A DNA stretch of 64,000 bases, from assembly GCF_003148625.1 (NCBI RefSeq), contig NZ_QGGO01000021.1:31842-95841 (forward strand). The letters run 5' to 3'. This DNA is from Arcicella aurantiaca. GTDB lineage: Bacteria; Bacteroidota; Bacteroidia; Cytophagales; Spirosomataceae. Under the pieces are notes generated by a model. It did not search any database. It was not told the origin of the DNA and saw only the letters and a list, made by a program, of their open reading frames with translations. Of this stretch, positions 1-7,965 are shown in pieces. Numbering within the stretch: the first letter of the stretch is position 1; every line of letters starts with the position of its first letter. The position numbers and the translations under genes are program-made.

Positions 1-297
1 ACGTAAGTAATCTTCTGCAATATGTGGAAGCATTTCTTCACGGTTCTTTTTTGTGATAATTTCAAAGATAGACATTGAAGAAGCATCAACTTTACCCGTA
101 AATATTTTTTGAAGAATCGTCAATTTATCAAAGTGTGATACAATTGGACTTTTCAACAATAAGTAAAAATTATGGTTCTCGTCGCATACTTGGTTGAAGA
201 GTTTCATGTCTTCATAAACCTTATCTTCGACATTTTTTTCTTTCGCCAAATCTAACAATGATTTAGCGTATCTGAATGCAACTGTTTGCTGTGACAT
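1..297 (-). CDS. atpH: ATP synthase F1 delta subunit (partial, N-terminal 99 residues)
   Basis: The reading frame is open from an ATG at 297 to the left window edge and gives 99 residues starting MSQQTVAFRYAKSLLDLAKE. The AxRYAxxLxxLAxE opening and the following helical segment with FLLLKSPIVS-like spacing (seen as NFYLLLKSPIVS) are the signature of the OSCP/delta family. In that family the subunit clamps the b-subunit stator to the top of the F1 head on the cytoplasmic face. It lies directly downstream of atpF on the same strand, the usual order in Bacteroidota (a, c, b, delta, alpha, gamma). The C-terminal half lies outside the window. The 210-bp spacer to atpF is unusually long for an operon and holds heptamer repeats. 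Confidence 0.93.
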   Translation of the reverse strand, partial: MSQQTVAFRYAKSLLDLAKEKNVEDKVYEDMKLFNQVCDENHNFYLLLKSPIVSHFDKLTILQKIFTGKVDASSMSIFEIITKKNREEMLPHIAEDYLR

Positions 298-306
298 CTT
301 TTTTTA

Positions 307-355
307 CAGTTATCAGTTGTTTTATTAGTGATTGGTTATTGGCGAATAGTTATTA
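307..355. repeat. Heptamer tandem array, atpF-atpH spacer (arm 1)
   Basis: Seven consecutive 7-bp units related to GTTATTA run through this stretch (for example cagttat, gtgattg, gttattg, gttatta). The same family occurs in reverse complement at 474-510, so the two arms could pair in the atp transcript. Confidence 0.65.
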
Positions 356-473
356 GACAGTACATCTAATGAATAAACGACGAAATAAGAGCAAAAAACG
401 AATAATAACAACAGTCAATTTTTAACTAAACTTTAAAGCATCAGAGTTCTTATTTGCCAATAATTAATGTGGT

Positions 474-510
474 CAATAACTATTAACTAATAACTGATAA
501 CCAATCACTA
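474..510. repeat. Heptamer tandem array anchored on the atpF stop codon (arm 2)
   Basis: Read on the minus strand, the array starts with the TAG stop codon of atpF (510-508). It continues as degenerate 7-bp units (TAGTGAT, TGGTTAT, CAGTTAT, TAGTTAA, TAGTTAT). It is the inverted partner of the array at 307-355. Confidence 0.65.
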
Positions 511-1008
511 ATTCAACTTAGCGTCAGCTAAAAGGCTTGTAACTAAATTTTCTTGAGCTGTACGGTCAGACAACTGGTTACGCAAAACTTTCTCTGCAAT
601 TTCCAATGATAAAGTTGCTGTTTCTTTTCTCAAAGCGGCAACTGCATTAGCTCTTTCTTGGTTGAATGCAGCACGTGCTTTCTCAATTTCGTCAGCACCT
701 GCTTTTTGAGCATCAGCTTTTGCTTGAGCAATCATTGCGTCTCCTGCTTCTTTTGCTTCTTTCAAAACTCTATCACGTTCAGCACGAGCTTCAGCGATAA
801 GTTGTTCATTGCCAGCTTTCAAATCAGTTATTTCTTGACGAGTTTTTGCTGCTAAAGAAAGTGCATCTTCAATTGATGCTTCACGCTCTTGTAATGCACC
901 CATGATTGGTTTCCAAGCAAATTTTGCTAAAAGGAAAAACAATATTCCGAAAATTACTAATTGCCAGATTATCAGACCAAGGGCTGGTTCTAAGATGGAT
1001 ACTAACAT
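508..1008 (-). CDS. atpF: ATP synthase F0 subunit b
   Basis: This 166-residue protein has one N-terminal membrane helix (about residues 10-28, with IIWQLVIFGILFFLLAKFAW) followed by a long Ala/Glu/Lys-rich helix with no prolines, the expected right-handed coiled coil of the b-subunit stator stalk. Length and architecture match the family (about 155-170 residues). The stalk holds the F1 head still while the c-ring rotates. The TAG stop is the first three bases of a heptamer array. The spacer to atpE (237 bp) also carries an inverted AT-rich repeat, so this operon is looser than usual. Identity is firm from sequence and from its place between atpE and atpH. Confidence 0.96.
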   Translation of the reverse strand: MLVSILEPALGLIIWQLVIFGILFFLLAKFAWKPIMGALQEREASIEDALSLAAKTRQEITDLKAGNEQLIAEARAERDRVLKEAKEAGDAMIAQAKADAQKAGADEIEKARAAFNQERANAVAALRKETATLSLEIAEKVLRNQLSDRTAQENLVTSLLADAKLN

Positions 1009-1024
1009 GGTTTTGTTATTTTAA

Positions 1025-1095
1025 TAATTTGAAAATTTGAAAACATGAAAATGAATTAAGAGAATTAATTACAGCTTTTACAAATTTTCAAATTA
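1025..1095. repeat. Inverted AT-rich repeat with heptamer character between atpE and atpF
   Basis: A perfect 15-bp inverted repeat (taatttgaaaatttg at 1025-1039 and its complement at 1081-1095) flanks about 40 nt. The left arm continues as heptamer-like units (ttgaaaa, catgaaa, atgaatt). In the atp transcript this would form a stem-loop between atpE and atpF. Confidence 0.55.
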
Positions 1096-1245
1096 GAGTA
1101 ATTTTTACTGAAAAATCAGCATACTTGCCTAATGCGTAGTATGCTGATTGTAATTTTTTTAATTAATCAATTTCAAAGTGAATTTTACAGAGACTATTTC
1201 TTTTGTAAATTTAAACTTCTACGATGATTAATTGGGTGTTAATAA

Positions 1246-1485
1246 TTACGCTTTTGTAGTTACTAACAAACAGATTACTGCTGAGAAAAGAGCAACGGCT
1301 TCAACGAATGCCGCAACGATTAACATAGCACCTTGAACTTTTCCTGACGCTTCTGGTTGACGAGCGATTGCTTCCATTGCAGAACCACCGATTTTACCGA
1401 TACCTAAACCAGCACCGATAGCTGTTAAACCTGCACCAATACCAGCTAAACCTAAAGCTTGAGAAACTTCTAATAACATTGACAT
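1246..1485 (-). CDS. atpE: ATP synthase F0 subunit c
   Basis: The 79-residue proteolipid shows the standard hairpin: a Gly/Ala-rich first helix (GAGLTAIGAGLGIGKIGG), a polar loop with ARQPEA at about residues 41-46, and a second helix with the ion-carrying Glu at about residue 62 in AFVEAVALFS. The Glu is followed by Ala rather than Ser/Thr, and helix 1 lacks the Gln found in sodium-binding c subunits, so proton coupling is the likely mode (inference from motif). The c-ring converts ion flow into rotation in the inner membrane. It is followed by atpF and preceded by atpB on the same strand. Confidence 0.97.
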   Translation of the reverse strand: MSMLLEVSQALGLAGIGAGLTAIGAGLGIGKIGGSAMEAIARQPEASGKVQGAMLIVAAFVEAVALFSAVICLLVTTKA

Positions 1486-1588
1486 AATCGTAATTGTTTA
1501 TATTTATTAATTTGAAAAAATACGTTTGTAAGTTGTGATTTGGGAATTATGATTTATTGAGTATATCCTAAATCGTTAATTCAAAATC

Positions 1589-2680
1589 TTAGTGATGTCC
1601 TTCTTCTACTGCTGAACCAATATAAGTTGAAGTCAATACAGTAAAGATGAACGCTTGTAAAAACGCTACTAATATCTCAATTAAATTCATGAAAACTGAG
1701 AATGGAACTGCGATTGCAGCAACCCCTAAGCTTTTGAAAATAAAGATGATAGCAATTAAACTCAAAAGGATTAAGTGACCAGCAGTAATGTTGGCAAAAA
1801 GACGAATCATTAATGAAATCGGCTTCATGAATACACCGATAATTTCTACTGGTGTTAAAAGAATTAATAACCATTTTGGCACACCTGGCATAGCGAAGAT
1901 GTGTCCCCAATAGGTACTTTTACCGTTTAGGTTAGTTACGAAGAAGGCAATAAGTGCTAAAACTAAAGTAATAGCGATGTTACCTGTTACGTTGGCACTA
2001 CCTGGTAATAAACCTAACATATTGTTAAACCAGATAAAGAAGAAAACTGTCAATAAATAAGGCGTGAAACGCTTGTAGTGTTTTTCTCCGATATTTTGTT
2101 TTGCCACTTCATCACGAATGAAAACGATGATTGGCTCAAATAATGATTGTAATCCTTTTGGAGCTTTACCAGAACGTTCTTTGTATGATTTTGCGATTGT
2201 GAAGAAAATACTTACTAAAAGAACAAGGCTAATTAATAAAGAAGCTACGTTTTTAGTAATTGATAAGTCTAAAACAAAAGAACCATCTTCTGCAATGATT
2301 TTACCTTCTTCTAATTTTAAGCCTTCATAAGAAGCATTATTTTCGTGGTGTTCGTCTTTGAATCTGTTTGAAGAGAAAAGTTTCAATCCTCCTTTATTCC
2401 AAACAATACAAGGCAAAGGAATTGAATAATGTGTGTGTCCAACCGTAGCAAAATGCCATTCGTGTTCGTCAGCGATGTGTTCCAACATCATTTTGCCTGG
2501 ATTGAAAGCTTCGGCTTCTTCACCGTGACCTTCTCCTTCTGCATGAGCGGTAGTTTCAGTAGAAATAGCTTCAGTAGTAACGTGTTCAGCAGTTGAATCT
2601 GCATGGTGTTCCTGAGCAAAAAGGGTGCTTGAAATTAAAAATAAAAAAGCAAAAATATTTGAAAAATACACTTTCTTCAT
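1589..2680 (-). CDS. atpB: ATP synthase F0 subunit a with long N-terminal extension
   Basis: I place the start at the ATG at 2680 rather than the preceding GTG, giving 363 residues. Residues 1-23 form a signal peptide ending in TLFAQ. A His/Glu-rich extracytoplasmic stretch (about 24-130) and then the conserved membrane core follow. The essential Arg of the ion half-channel lies in SLMIRLFANITAGH (Arg about 293), and the last helix has the family's FLQAFIFTVLTSTY pattern. Standard subunit a is about 250-270 residues. The signal peptide plus extension is the known Bacteroidota form, and its function is not established. It is the second gene of the operon, after the atpI-like gene. Confidence 0.95.
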   Translation of the reverse strand: MKKVYFSNIFAFLFLISSTLFAQEHHADSTAEHVTTEAISTETTAHAEGEGHGEEAEAFNPGKMMLEHIADEHEWHFATVGHTHYSIPLPCIVWNKGGLKLFSSNRFKDEHHENNASYEGLKLEEGKIIAEDGSFVLDLSITKNVASLLISLVLLVSIFFTIAKSYKERSGKAPKGLQSLFEPIIVFIRDEVAKQNIGEKHYKRFTPYLLTVFFFIWFNNMLGLLPGSANVTGNIAITLVLALIAFFVTNLNGKSTYWGHIFAMPGVPKWLLILLTPVEIIGVFMKPISLMIRLFANITAGHLILLSLIAIIFIFKSLGVAAIAVPFSVFMNLIEILVAFLQAFIFTVLTSTYIGSAVEEGHH

Positions 2681-2786
2681 CACGGCTTCTTGGAAGTATA
2701 TGGTTGATTATTGAAATTTGTCTTACTTGTGGTTTTGTGTCTTCGTATTGATTGTCAGTTACTTATATTGTAAATACTTTCATTCT

Positions 2787-3149
2787 CTACGAAAAGTGTC
2801 GCAAGTTACGATACAATCCGAATATTTCAAAACCTGTGTAACATAAATAGAGTACAAAAAAGTTAATGATGAAAAGATTGATGTCGGGAGTACCCAAATA
2901 TGCGAATGTCCCGATGAATACAAGACTGAGGATAAGACGAGCTACAACGCTCCCCAGATAGAATTGAACGAAGTTTTCACGGTTTTTGGCAAAGCCAAAC
3001 TGCATCAATATATGATTGAAATAGGCGATGGCAAAAAAGAATGATAAGATAATCCACTTCTGAGGATGTAAATATTGGAAAAATCCAAATTGAGGGGCGA
3101 AATAAATAATAATTCCAATAACCAACGTTAGGAAAATGATACGTGCCAT
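2787..3149 (-). CDS. AtpI-like small membrane protein preceding atpB
   Basis: The 120-residue product is almost entirely hydrophobic, with four predicted membrane helices (about residues 3-22, 30-50, 62-85 and 92-112) and a short polar C-terminus. Its size, four-helix topology and place immediately before atpB match the AtpI/ATP synthase protein I position, which in other bacteria helps assemble the c-ring. Sequence identity to AtpI is not obvious by eye, so the assignment rests mostly on context. A TATCTTTG element just upstream suggests that the operon promoter lies here, making this the first gene of the atp operon. I see no separate atpZ-like gene. Confidence 0.6.
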   Translation of the reverse strand: MARIIFLTLVIGIIIYFAPQFGFFQYLHPQKWIILSFFFAIAYFNHILMQFGFAKNRENFVQFYLGSVVARLILSLVFIGTFAYLGTPDINLFIINFFVLYLCYTGFEIFGLYRNLRHFS

Positions 3150-3166
3150 CTTTTCTATTTTTTTTG

Positions 3167-3174
3167 CAAAGATA
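3167..3174 (-). promoter_or_regulatory. Candidate -7 element for the atp operon
   Basis: The minus strand reads TATCTTTG, an exact match to the Bacteroidota TAnnTTTG -7 element, 18 bp before the ATG of the atpI-like gene. A clear TTG -33 box at 19-21 bp is not visible. Confidence 0.4.
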
Positions 3175-3270
3175 GCTCATAAAAAATAAATCCATACTCT
3201 AAGTATGTATCGTGACGATTTAAGAGTGGTTTACCGTTGCGATTACGATTTACAATTGCCATGAATCATT

Positions 3271-3319
3271 AGACTTCCTGCAAAGTGTTTTAAGTCGTAA
3301 AACACTTTGCAGGAAGTCT
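3271..3319. repeat. Perfect 22-bp palindrome (dispersed hairpin type)
   Basis: Arms at 3271-3292 and 3298-3319 are exact reverse complements around a 5-nt loop. There is no T-tract and no coding neighbour on either side, so it looks like a palindromic interspersed element rather than a terminator. It lies in the 480-bp spacer between the divergent atpI-like and rhlE genes. Confidence 0.75.
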
Positions 3320-3324
3320 ATTAC

Positions 3325-3402
3325 AGTATTTAATAAGTTATCTAAATAATTTTTATCCTAAAATCTTTGATTGGGGAAGTTGAAATAACTTATTAAACAG
3401 GG
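3325..3402. repeat. MITE-like repeat, short copy
   Basis: This stretch matches the reverse complement of 50995-51111, including a 32-nt identical core (about 3342-3373) and the ends tttaataagttat / ataacttattaaac, which are inverted repeats of each other. Relative to that copy it lacks about 41 internal bases. Short length, terminal inverted repeats and internal deletion fit a non-autonomous mobile element. Confidence 0.65.
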
Positions 3403-3516
3403 TGTTCATGCCCAATGCGGAAGTATTGGGTAATAAATCTTAGTCTGATGAGTAGGTGTTTTTTGAGACGATTAGCCCTAAAATTTCATAAAATCGTTTT
3501 TCCCTTATTAATTCCG

Positions 3517-3524
3517 TAATTTTG
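3517..3524 (+). promoter_or_regulatory. Candidate -7 element for rhlE
   Basis: TAATTTTG matches TAnnTTTG exactly. It is 106 bp upstream of the helicase start, so the palindromic repeat at 3545-3609 would fall inside the 5' leader. No exact TTG box is visible at the right distance. Confidence 0.4.
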
Positions 3525-3544
3525 TGTCTGTACAGAAATTCTGT

Positions 3545-3609
3545 GGTAGGGGCAGTATCGCATACGCCCAATGTCTGCCAGCGAGGCGTATGTGATACGC
3601 CTCTGCAAT
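3545..3609. repeat. GC-rich palindromic repeat, diverged copy (ggcgtatcgcatacgcc family)
   Basis: Two imperfect inverted arms carry gtatcgcatacgccc and ggcgtatgtgatacgcc. They are the same sequence as the perfect 25-bp-arm element at 56184-56246, with several mismatches. The GC content contrasts with the AT-rich surroundings. Confidence 0.7.
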
Positions 3610-3629
3610 TGTGATAAATAATCCTTAAT

Positions 3630-4877
3630 ATGTCATTTGAATCATTGAATCTTATTGAACCTATCCAAAAAGCATTAGCCGAGGAAGGTTATACAACCCC
3701 AACACCTATTCAAGCACAAGCTATTCCTATTATTTTGCAAGGAACTGACCTTTTGGGGGTAGCTCAAACAGGTACAGGAAAAACTGCCGCTTTTGCCATT
3801 CCGACCATCCAATTATTACATAAAAATCATACTTTTCATAAAGGAAAACGCTCGATAAAAGCCCTTATTGTTACCCCAACACGTGAATTAGCTATTCAAA
3901 TTGACGATAGTTTTAAGGCTTATGGAAAATATACAGGTTTGACGCATACTGTAATTTTTGGAGGAGTTAAACAAGGCAGACAAACGGATGCTTTACAAAA
4001 TGGAGTTGATGTTTTAGTGGCAACTCCGGGAAGATTGTTGGATTTAATCAACCAGCGTTTTATCTCACTAAAAGATATTCAGATATTTATTTTAGACGAA
4101 GCCGACCGTATGTTAGATATGGGTTTTGTGCATGATATTAAGAAGTTATTGGCAATTCTTCCACCACGTCGTCAGTCTTTGTTTTTCTCGGCAACGATGC
4201 CTCCTGAAATTCAGAAACTGTCGGATAGTATTTTGTATAAGCCTCAAAAAGTGGAAGTTACGCCTGTTTCTTCAACGGCTGATACCATCAAACAAGCCCT
4301 TTATTTTGTTGATAAAAACAATAAAAATGCCTTGTTGATGGATATTTTAAAGGATTCGGCTATTGAAACGGCTTTAGTTTTTACTCGTACCAAACACGGT
4401 GCTGATAAGGTGGTGAAAACACTTTTGAAAAATAATATCAAAGCCGAGGCTATTCACGGAAATAAGGCTCAGAATGCTCGTCAGCGTGCTTTAGATAATT
4501 TTAAAGCCAAAACTACCCGAGTTTTAGTTGCCACTGATATTGCTGCACGTGGTATTGATGTGGACGATTTAGCGTATGTTATCAACTTTGAAATTCCGAA
4601 TATTCCCGAAACTTACGTCCATAGAATTGGGCGGACTGGTCGTGCGGGAGCAAACGGAACGGCATTCTCATTTTGTGAAACCGAAGAATTACCCTATTTA
4701 AAGGATATTCAAAAATTGATTGGAAAGAAAATTCCCGTCATTGAAAATCATGACTATCCGATGAGTACACAACCCATTGTAGAATTGCCAAAACCACAAA
4801 ATCACAATAGAAATACATCAAAACCAAACGAATCTGGTTCGGAGACTAAAAAGAAGACTTGGTTTAGAAGAAAGTAA
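3630..4877 (+). CDS. rhlE: DEAD-box ATP-dependent RNA helicase, RhlE type
   Basis: The 415-residue protein carries the full DEAD-box motif set in order: Q motif near residues 5-30, AQTGTGKT at 45-52, PTRELA at 83-88, TPGR at 132-135, DEAD at 156-159, SAT at 187-189, and HRIGRTGRAG near 331-340. A short basic tail with KKKTWFRRK follows, typical of RhlE proteins that unwind structured RNA in ribosome assembly and cold adaptation. It is cytoplasmic and stands alone on the plus strand. Its leader, if the promoter at 3517 is right, contains a strong palindromic hairpin that may affect expression. I cannot separate RhlE from close paralogs (CsdA, RhlB) with certainty, but the short C-terminus favours RhlE. 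Confidence 0.92.
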   Translation: MSFESLNLIEPIQKALAEEGYTTPTPIQAQAIPIILQGTDLLGVAQTGTGKTAAFAIPTIQLLHKNHTFHKGKRSIKALIVTPTRELAIQIDDSFKAYGKYTGLTHTVIFGGVKQGRQTDALQNGVDVLVATPGRLLDLINQRFISLKDIQIFILDEADRMLDMGFVHDIKKLLAILPPRRQSLFFSATMPPEIQKLSDSILYKPQKVEVTPVSSTADTIKQALYFVDKNNKNALLMDILKDSAIETALVFTRTKHGADKVVKTLLKNNIKAEAIHGNKAQNARQRALDNFKAKTTRVLVATDIAARGIDVDDLAYVINFEIPNIPETYVHRIGRTGRAGANGTAFSFCETEELPYLKDIQKLIGKKIPVIENHDYPMSTQPIVELPKPQNHNRNTSKPNESGSETKKKTWFRRK

Positions 4878-5099
4878 ATAGGGTTACAAGTCGTTTTTCC
4901 AGACATTTATAAGATTTATACAAAAAACATGGAAATAGTACAAAAAATATTTGAATTATTTCAAGTAAAAATTGTTTATTTCCATGAATAATTTGTACGC
5001 TCTTCAAACATTGAGTTTCTTTGTGGTAATTTTTAGCAGTTATACTTTTATTGATATAATTGAACCGCAAAAAATCCTAACAAAAGAACCAAAAGAAGA

Positions 5100-6044
5100 A
5101 TGTTTATAAACGCTATTGCCAGTTATTTGCCTGAGCAAATTATTACAAATGCCTATTTTGAAGAGCTGAATGGATTAACTGATGATTGGATTATTGAACG
5201 AACAGGAATTCGTGAACGTCGTAAAGCATCAGCAGAAGAAAATACGCATACAATGGCGATTCAAGCGGTGGATAAATTAACCGCAAATCTTCCTTATGAC
5301 CTTTCTGGAATAGACCTTATTGTAGGGGCAACTTATACGCCACACGACTGTATTTTTACCCTTGCTCATGCTGTTCAGCATCATATCAACGTTGGAGAAA
5401 TTCCTGTCGTAACTATTTCTTCCGCTTGTTCATCTTTATTAAATGCCGTAGAAATTGTTCAAGGATATTTTGCTTTAAACAAAGCTACCAAAGCTCTTAT
5501 TATTGCATCTGAGCATAATACTGCTTATAATAATGAGGATGATACCAAAGCTGGACACCTTTGGGGAGATGGTGCAGTGGCATTGTCGATTTCAAAAGAA
5601 AGAACATCAGAAGCTGATTGGGAAATAAAAGATGTACTTACAGGCGGTGCCGCTAATGTAGGAAAAGCATCAGTTAGTGTTACTTTGAAACCCTTGGACA
5701 GAGGTATTATTATGCCTTTCGGAAAAGACGTGTTTATCAATGCTTGTACTTATATGCCAAAAGCAAGTTTACAAGTTTTAGAGCGTAATGGTTTGACAAT
5801 CAGTGATATTAAATACATTGCTCCTCACCAAGCAAATCTTAGAATTTCTAAAAATGTTGCAGGAACTTTAGGCGTTTCAGAAGATGTGATGCTTTCAAAT
5901 ATCCAGTATTTAGGAAATACAGGTTGTGCAGGTTGTGCTATTACTTTAGATGAAAATAAAGGGAAATTTGAAAAAGGAGATAAAATCATTGTTACCGTTT
6001 TTGGCGGTGGATATTCTTACGGAGCAATGCTTGTTGAAATTTAA
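5100..6044 (+). CDS. 3-oxoacyl-ACP synthase III (FabH-like ketosynthase)
   Basis: The 314-residue protein has the thiolase-fold ketosynthase III layout, with the catalytic triad visible: Cys110 in TISSACSSL, His243 in APHQANLR and Asn273 in LGNTGCAG. An early WIIERTGIRER segment is also characteristic. Such enzymes condense acetyl-CoA or another acyl-CoA starter with malonyl-ACP. It stands alone, away from fab, plsX or acpP genes, and Bacteroidota usually have several FabH paralogs, so the housekeeping initiator role is not assured. A starter unit for a secondary or branched acyl product is possible. A terminator follows at 6063-6102. Confidence 0.88.
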   Translation: MFINAIASYLPEQIITNAYFEELNGLTDDWIIERTGIRERRKASAEENTHTMAIQAVDKLTANLPYDLSGIDLIVGATYTPHDCIFTLAHAVQHHINVGEIPVVTISSACSSLLNAVEIVQGYFALNKATKALIIASEHNTAYNNEDDTKAGHLWGDGAVALSISKERTSEADWEIKDVLTGGAANVGKASVSVTLKPLDRGIIMPFGKDVFINACTYMPKASLQVLERNGLTISDIKYIAPHQANLRISKNVAGTLGVSEDVMLSNIQYLGNTGCAGCAITLDENKGKFEKGDKIIVTVFGGGYSYGAMLVEI

Positions 6045-6062
6045 CGATACTTGACTTTTCAT

Positions 6063-6102
6063 AAAAAAGCCGATTCAAATAATTTTTGAGTCGGCTTTTT
6101 TT
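6063..6102 (+). terminator. Rho-independent terminator after the FabH-like gene
   Basis: A 17-bp stem (6063-6079 with 6085-6101, one G-T pair) begins with A's and ends in a T-run, 19 bp after the stop codon. Confidence 0.85.
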
Positions 6103-6192
6103 ATATATCTTTAGGAGTAGTCTTTGAATATATTCTCAAAAGTTTTTCGAGTAAATTCTACAAAATAAGAACAGTTTACCATTTAAGTTTTG

Positions 6193-7104
6193 ATGAATCA
6201 GCCCATAAATACACATAGTACAGAAGCTTTTCGAGGTAAATATATAAAGTCAGAAACTGACTTAGACCTCATGTTGAAGACCGACTTTGGTAAGTTTTTT
6301 ATTGTAAAAGTGGAAGATTTGATAAGAATGATAAAATTGCCCGTTCCTCCGTCCAGAGCTACAACGCATACTTTTATTTATCTTACCGAAGGTGAAGCCA
6401 ACATGACAATTGGTAGTCAATCCTTTACAATTTATAAAGATGAATGCCTTATTGTACCCGCTGGGCAGGTTTATTCATTCTCAAAACATGACATCAATAA
6501 AGGCTATTTATGTAATTTTCATAATGATTTCATCATCGGAAAATTTGCCAAAAATGATTTGTTGAAAGAGTTTGATTTTTTGAATATTTGGGCAAACCCT
6601 TGTATAAAACTTAATCCACAGTGTTCTATTTTTATTAGACAATTATTGGAAAGAATTTTGATTGATTATGTAGAAAATGGCTTGAGTAATATCGAAATTA
6701 TTCAGTCTTATTTCATAGCCTTACTTTGTGAAATAAATATTGTTCAGAAGCCACTTACAGGCGTTGGACAAAACGCAAGCATTAATCTTACCAATAAATT
6801 TAAAGAATTACTGTTCAAGCATATCAGAGAAAAACATTTAGTAAGCGATTATGCCTCTTTATTAAATGTATCGCCAAATCATTTAAATAAGGTTGTCAAG
6901 AGTGTAACAGACAAGTCTCCTACCAAATGGATTGATGAAAGTATTGTTTTAGAAGCGAAAGTTTTACTCTATCAAACTTCATTTTCTATTAGTGAAGTGG
7001 CTTCGCAAATTGGTATTGATGACCAATCTTATTTTAGCCGACTTTTCAAAAAATATGAAGGGATTTCACCTTTTCAATTCAGGAAAATGATTGAAGTATC
7101 CTAA
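6193..7104 (+). CDS. AraC-family transcriptional regulator
   Basis: I use the ATG at 6193 (303 residues); an in-frame TTG lies one codon upstream. Residues about 50-125 form a cupin-like sensing domain (with HTFIYLTEGEANMTIGSQ). The last 100 residues hold two helix-turn-helix motifs, one in SDYASLLNVSPNHLNKVVKS and one in SISEVASQIGIDDQSYFSRL, followed by the AraC FxxxFKKYxGxSPxxFR signature. The protein should bind DNA as an activator responding to a small ligand. It precedes two small membrane-protein genes on the same strand with a 73-bp gap, so these are its likely targets, although this is inference. Confidence 0.92.
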   Translation: MNQPINTHSTEAFRGKYIKSETDLDLMLKTDFGKFFIVKVEDLIRMIKLPVPPSRATTHTFIYLTEGEANMTIGSQSFTIYKDECLIVPAGQVYSFSKHDINKGYLCNFHNDFIIGKFAKNDLLKEFDFLNIWANPCIKLNPQCSIFIRQLLERILIDYVENGLSNIEIIQSYFIALLCEINIVQKPLTGVGQNASINLTNKFKELLFKHIREKHLVSDYASLLNVSPNHLNKVVKSVTDKSPTKWIDESIVLEAKVLLYQTSFSISEVASQIGIDDQSYFSRLFKKYEGISPFQFRKMIEVS

Positions 7105-7177
7105 AAATTGATTTGCTTGTCCTAACATATTCTTTCCTTGCAGATGAACTTTGTGTCATAAAAATAATGATACAAAT

Positions 7178-7642
7178 ATGTTTTCAAATCTTCTTTTTTT
7201 TCACTCTATTTTCCGTTGGTTATTGCTGATTGTATTGGGATATTCTATCATCAAAGCTTATAATGGATACGTTTCAAATCTTGTTTTTTCAAAGATAGAT
7301 AATGCTTTTAGGCATTGGACAGCCACCATTGCACAAATTCAGTTGATGATTGGGATTACCCTTTTCTCCAACAGTGAAATTGTGAAATACTTCTGGAAAA
7401 ACGTTTCAGTAGCCAGTCAGCATCTTGATACCTTGTTTTTTGGAATAATCCATATTTTATTGATGATTGTATCGGTAGTTATCCTGACGATTGGGTCAGC
7501 AATGGCAAAAAGAAAAATGACTGATAAAGACAAATTTAAAACTATGTTTATTTGGTTTTCAATTGCATTATTTATCATCTTTATTGCCATTCCTTGGCCA
7601 TTTTCACCTTTAGCAAATAGACCGTATTTTAGACATTTTTAA
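7178..7642 (+). CDS. Conserved four-helix membrane protein, function unknown
   Basis: I choose the ATG at 7178 (154 residues, MFSNLLFFHSIFRWLLL) over an upstream TTG in frame, because the added nine residues are polar and lack a family look. Four membrane helices are evident (about residues 10-28, 50-68, 85-110 and 122-140), with HSIFRW and FRHWTA near the first two. The layout resembles small cytochrome-b-like or CopD-like Bacteroidota proteins, but I see no firm heme-ligand pattern and do not assign a function. It is separated by only 2 bp from the DUF3817 gene that follows, so the two are translationally linked, probably under the AraC regulator upstream. Confidence 0.75.
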   Translation: MFSNLLFFHSIFRWLLLIVLGYSIIKAYNGYVSNLVFSKIDNAFRHWTATIAQIQLMIGITLFSNSEIVKYFWKNVSVASQHLDTLFFGIIHILLMIVSVVILTIGSAMAKRKMTDKDKFKTMFIWFSIALFIIFIAIPWPFSPLANRPYFRHF

Positions 7643-7644
7643 CC

Positions 7645-7965
7645 ATGAAAAAATTTATAACAACTAATATCGGACGTTTACGTTTGATTGGCTTTTTAGA
7701 AGGAATTTCTTTACTAATTCTTATTTTTATGGCTGTTCCATTAAAATACATTTACGGAAATCCAGCCTTAGTAAAAGTGGTAGGACAAATTCATGGAGTG
7801 TTGTTTTTACTTTTTGTTTTCAACACTTTACGAGTAGGCGTAGAGCAAGCATGGAAATTCAAAACGACTACTTTCCCTGTTTTAATAGCCTGTGTCATTC
7901 CTTTTGGAACATTCTATATTGACCATAAAATTTTGAAAGGAATGCAAGTTCAAAATAAAGATTAA
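7645..7965 (+). CDS. DUF3817 integral membrane protein
   Basis: The 106-residue protein has three hydrophobic helices. It carries the DUF3817 pattern: GRLRLIGFLEGISLLIL at the start, MAVPLKYIYGNP after helix 1, and GQIHGVLFLLFVFNTLR before helix 3. The family is widespread, usually 90-110 residues, and no biochemical role is known. It is predicted to sit in the inner membrane. It lies 2 bp after the preceding membrane-protein gene, so the two are surely co-transcribed. No terminator is visible before the SusC leader. Confidence 0.85.
   Translation: MKKFITTNIGRLRLIGFLEGISLLILIFMAVPLKYIYGNPALVKVVGQIHGVLFLLFVFNTLRVGVEQAWKFKTTTFPVLIACVIPFGTFYIDHKILKGMQVQNKD

Noticed and set aside
4928..4986. 10-bp inverted repeat catggaaata between rhlE and the FabH-like gene
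   Set aside because: Arms are short, AT-rich and 39 bp apart with no T-run; may be chance.
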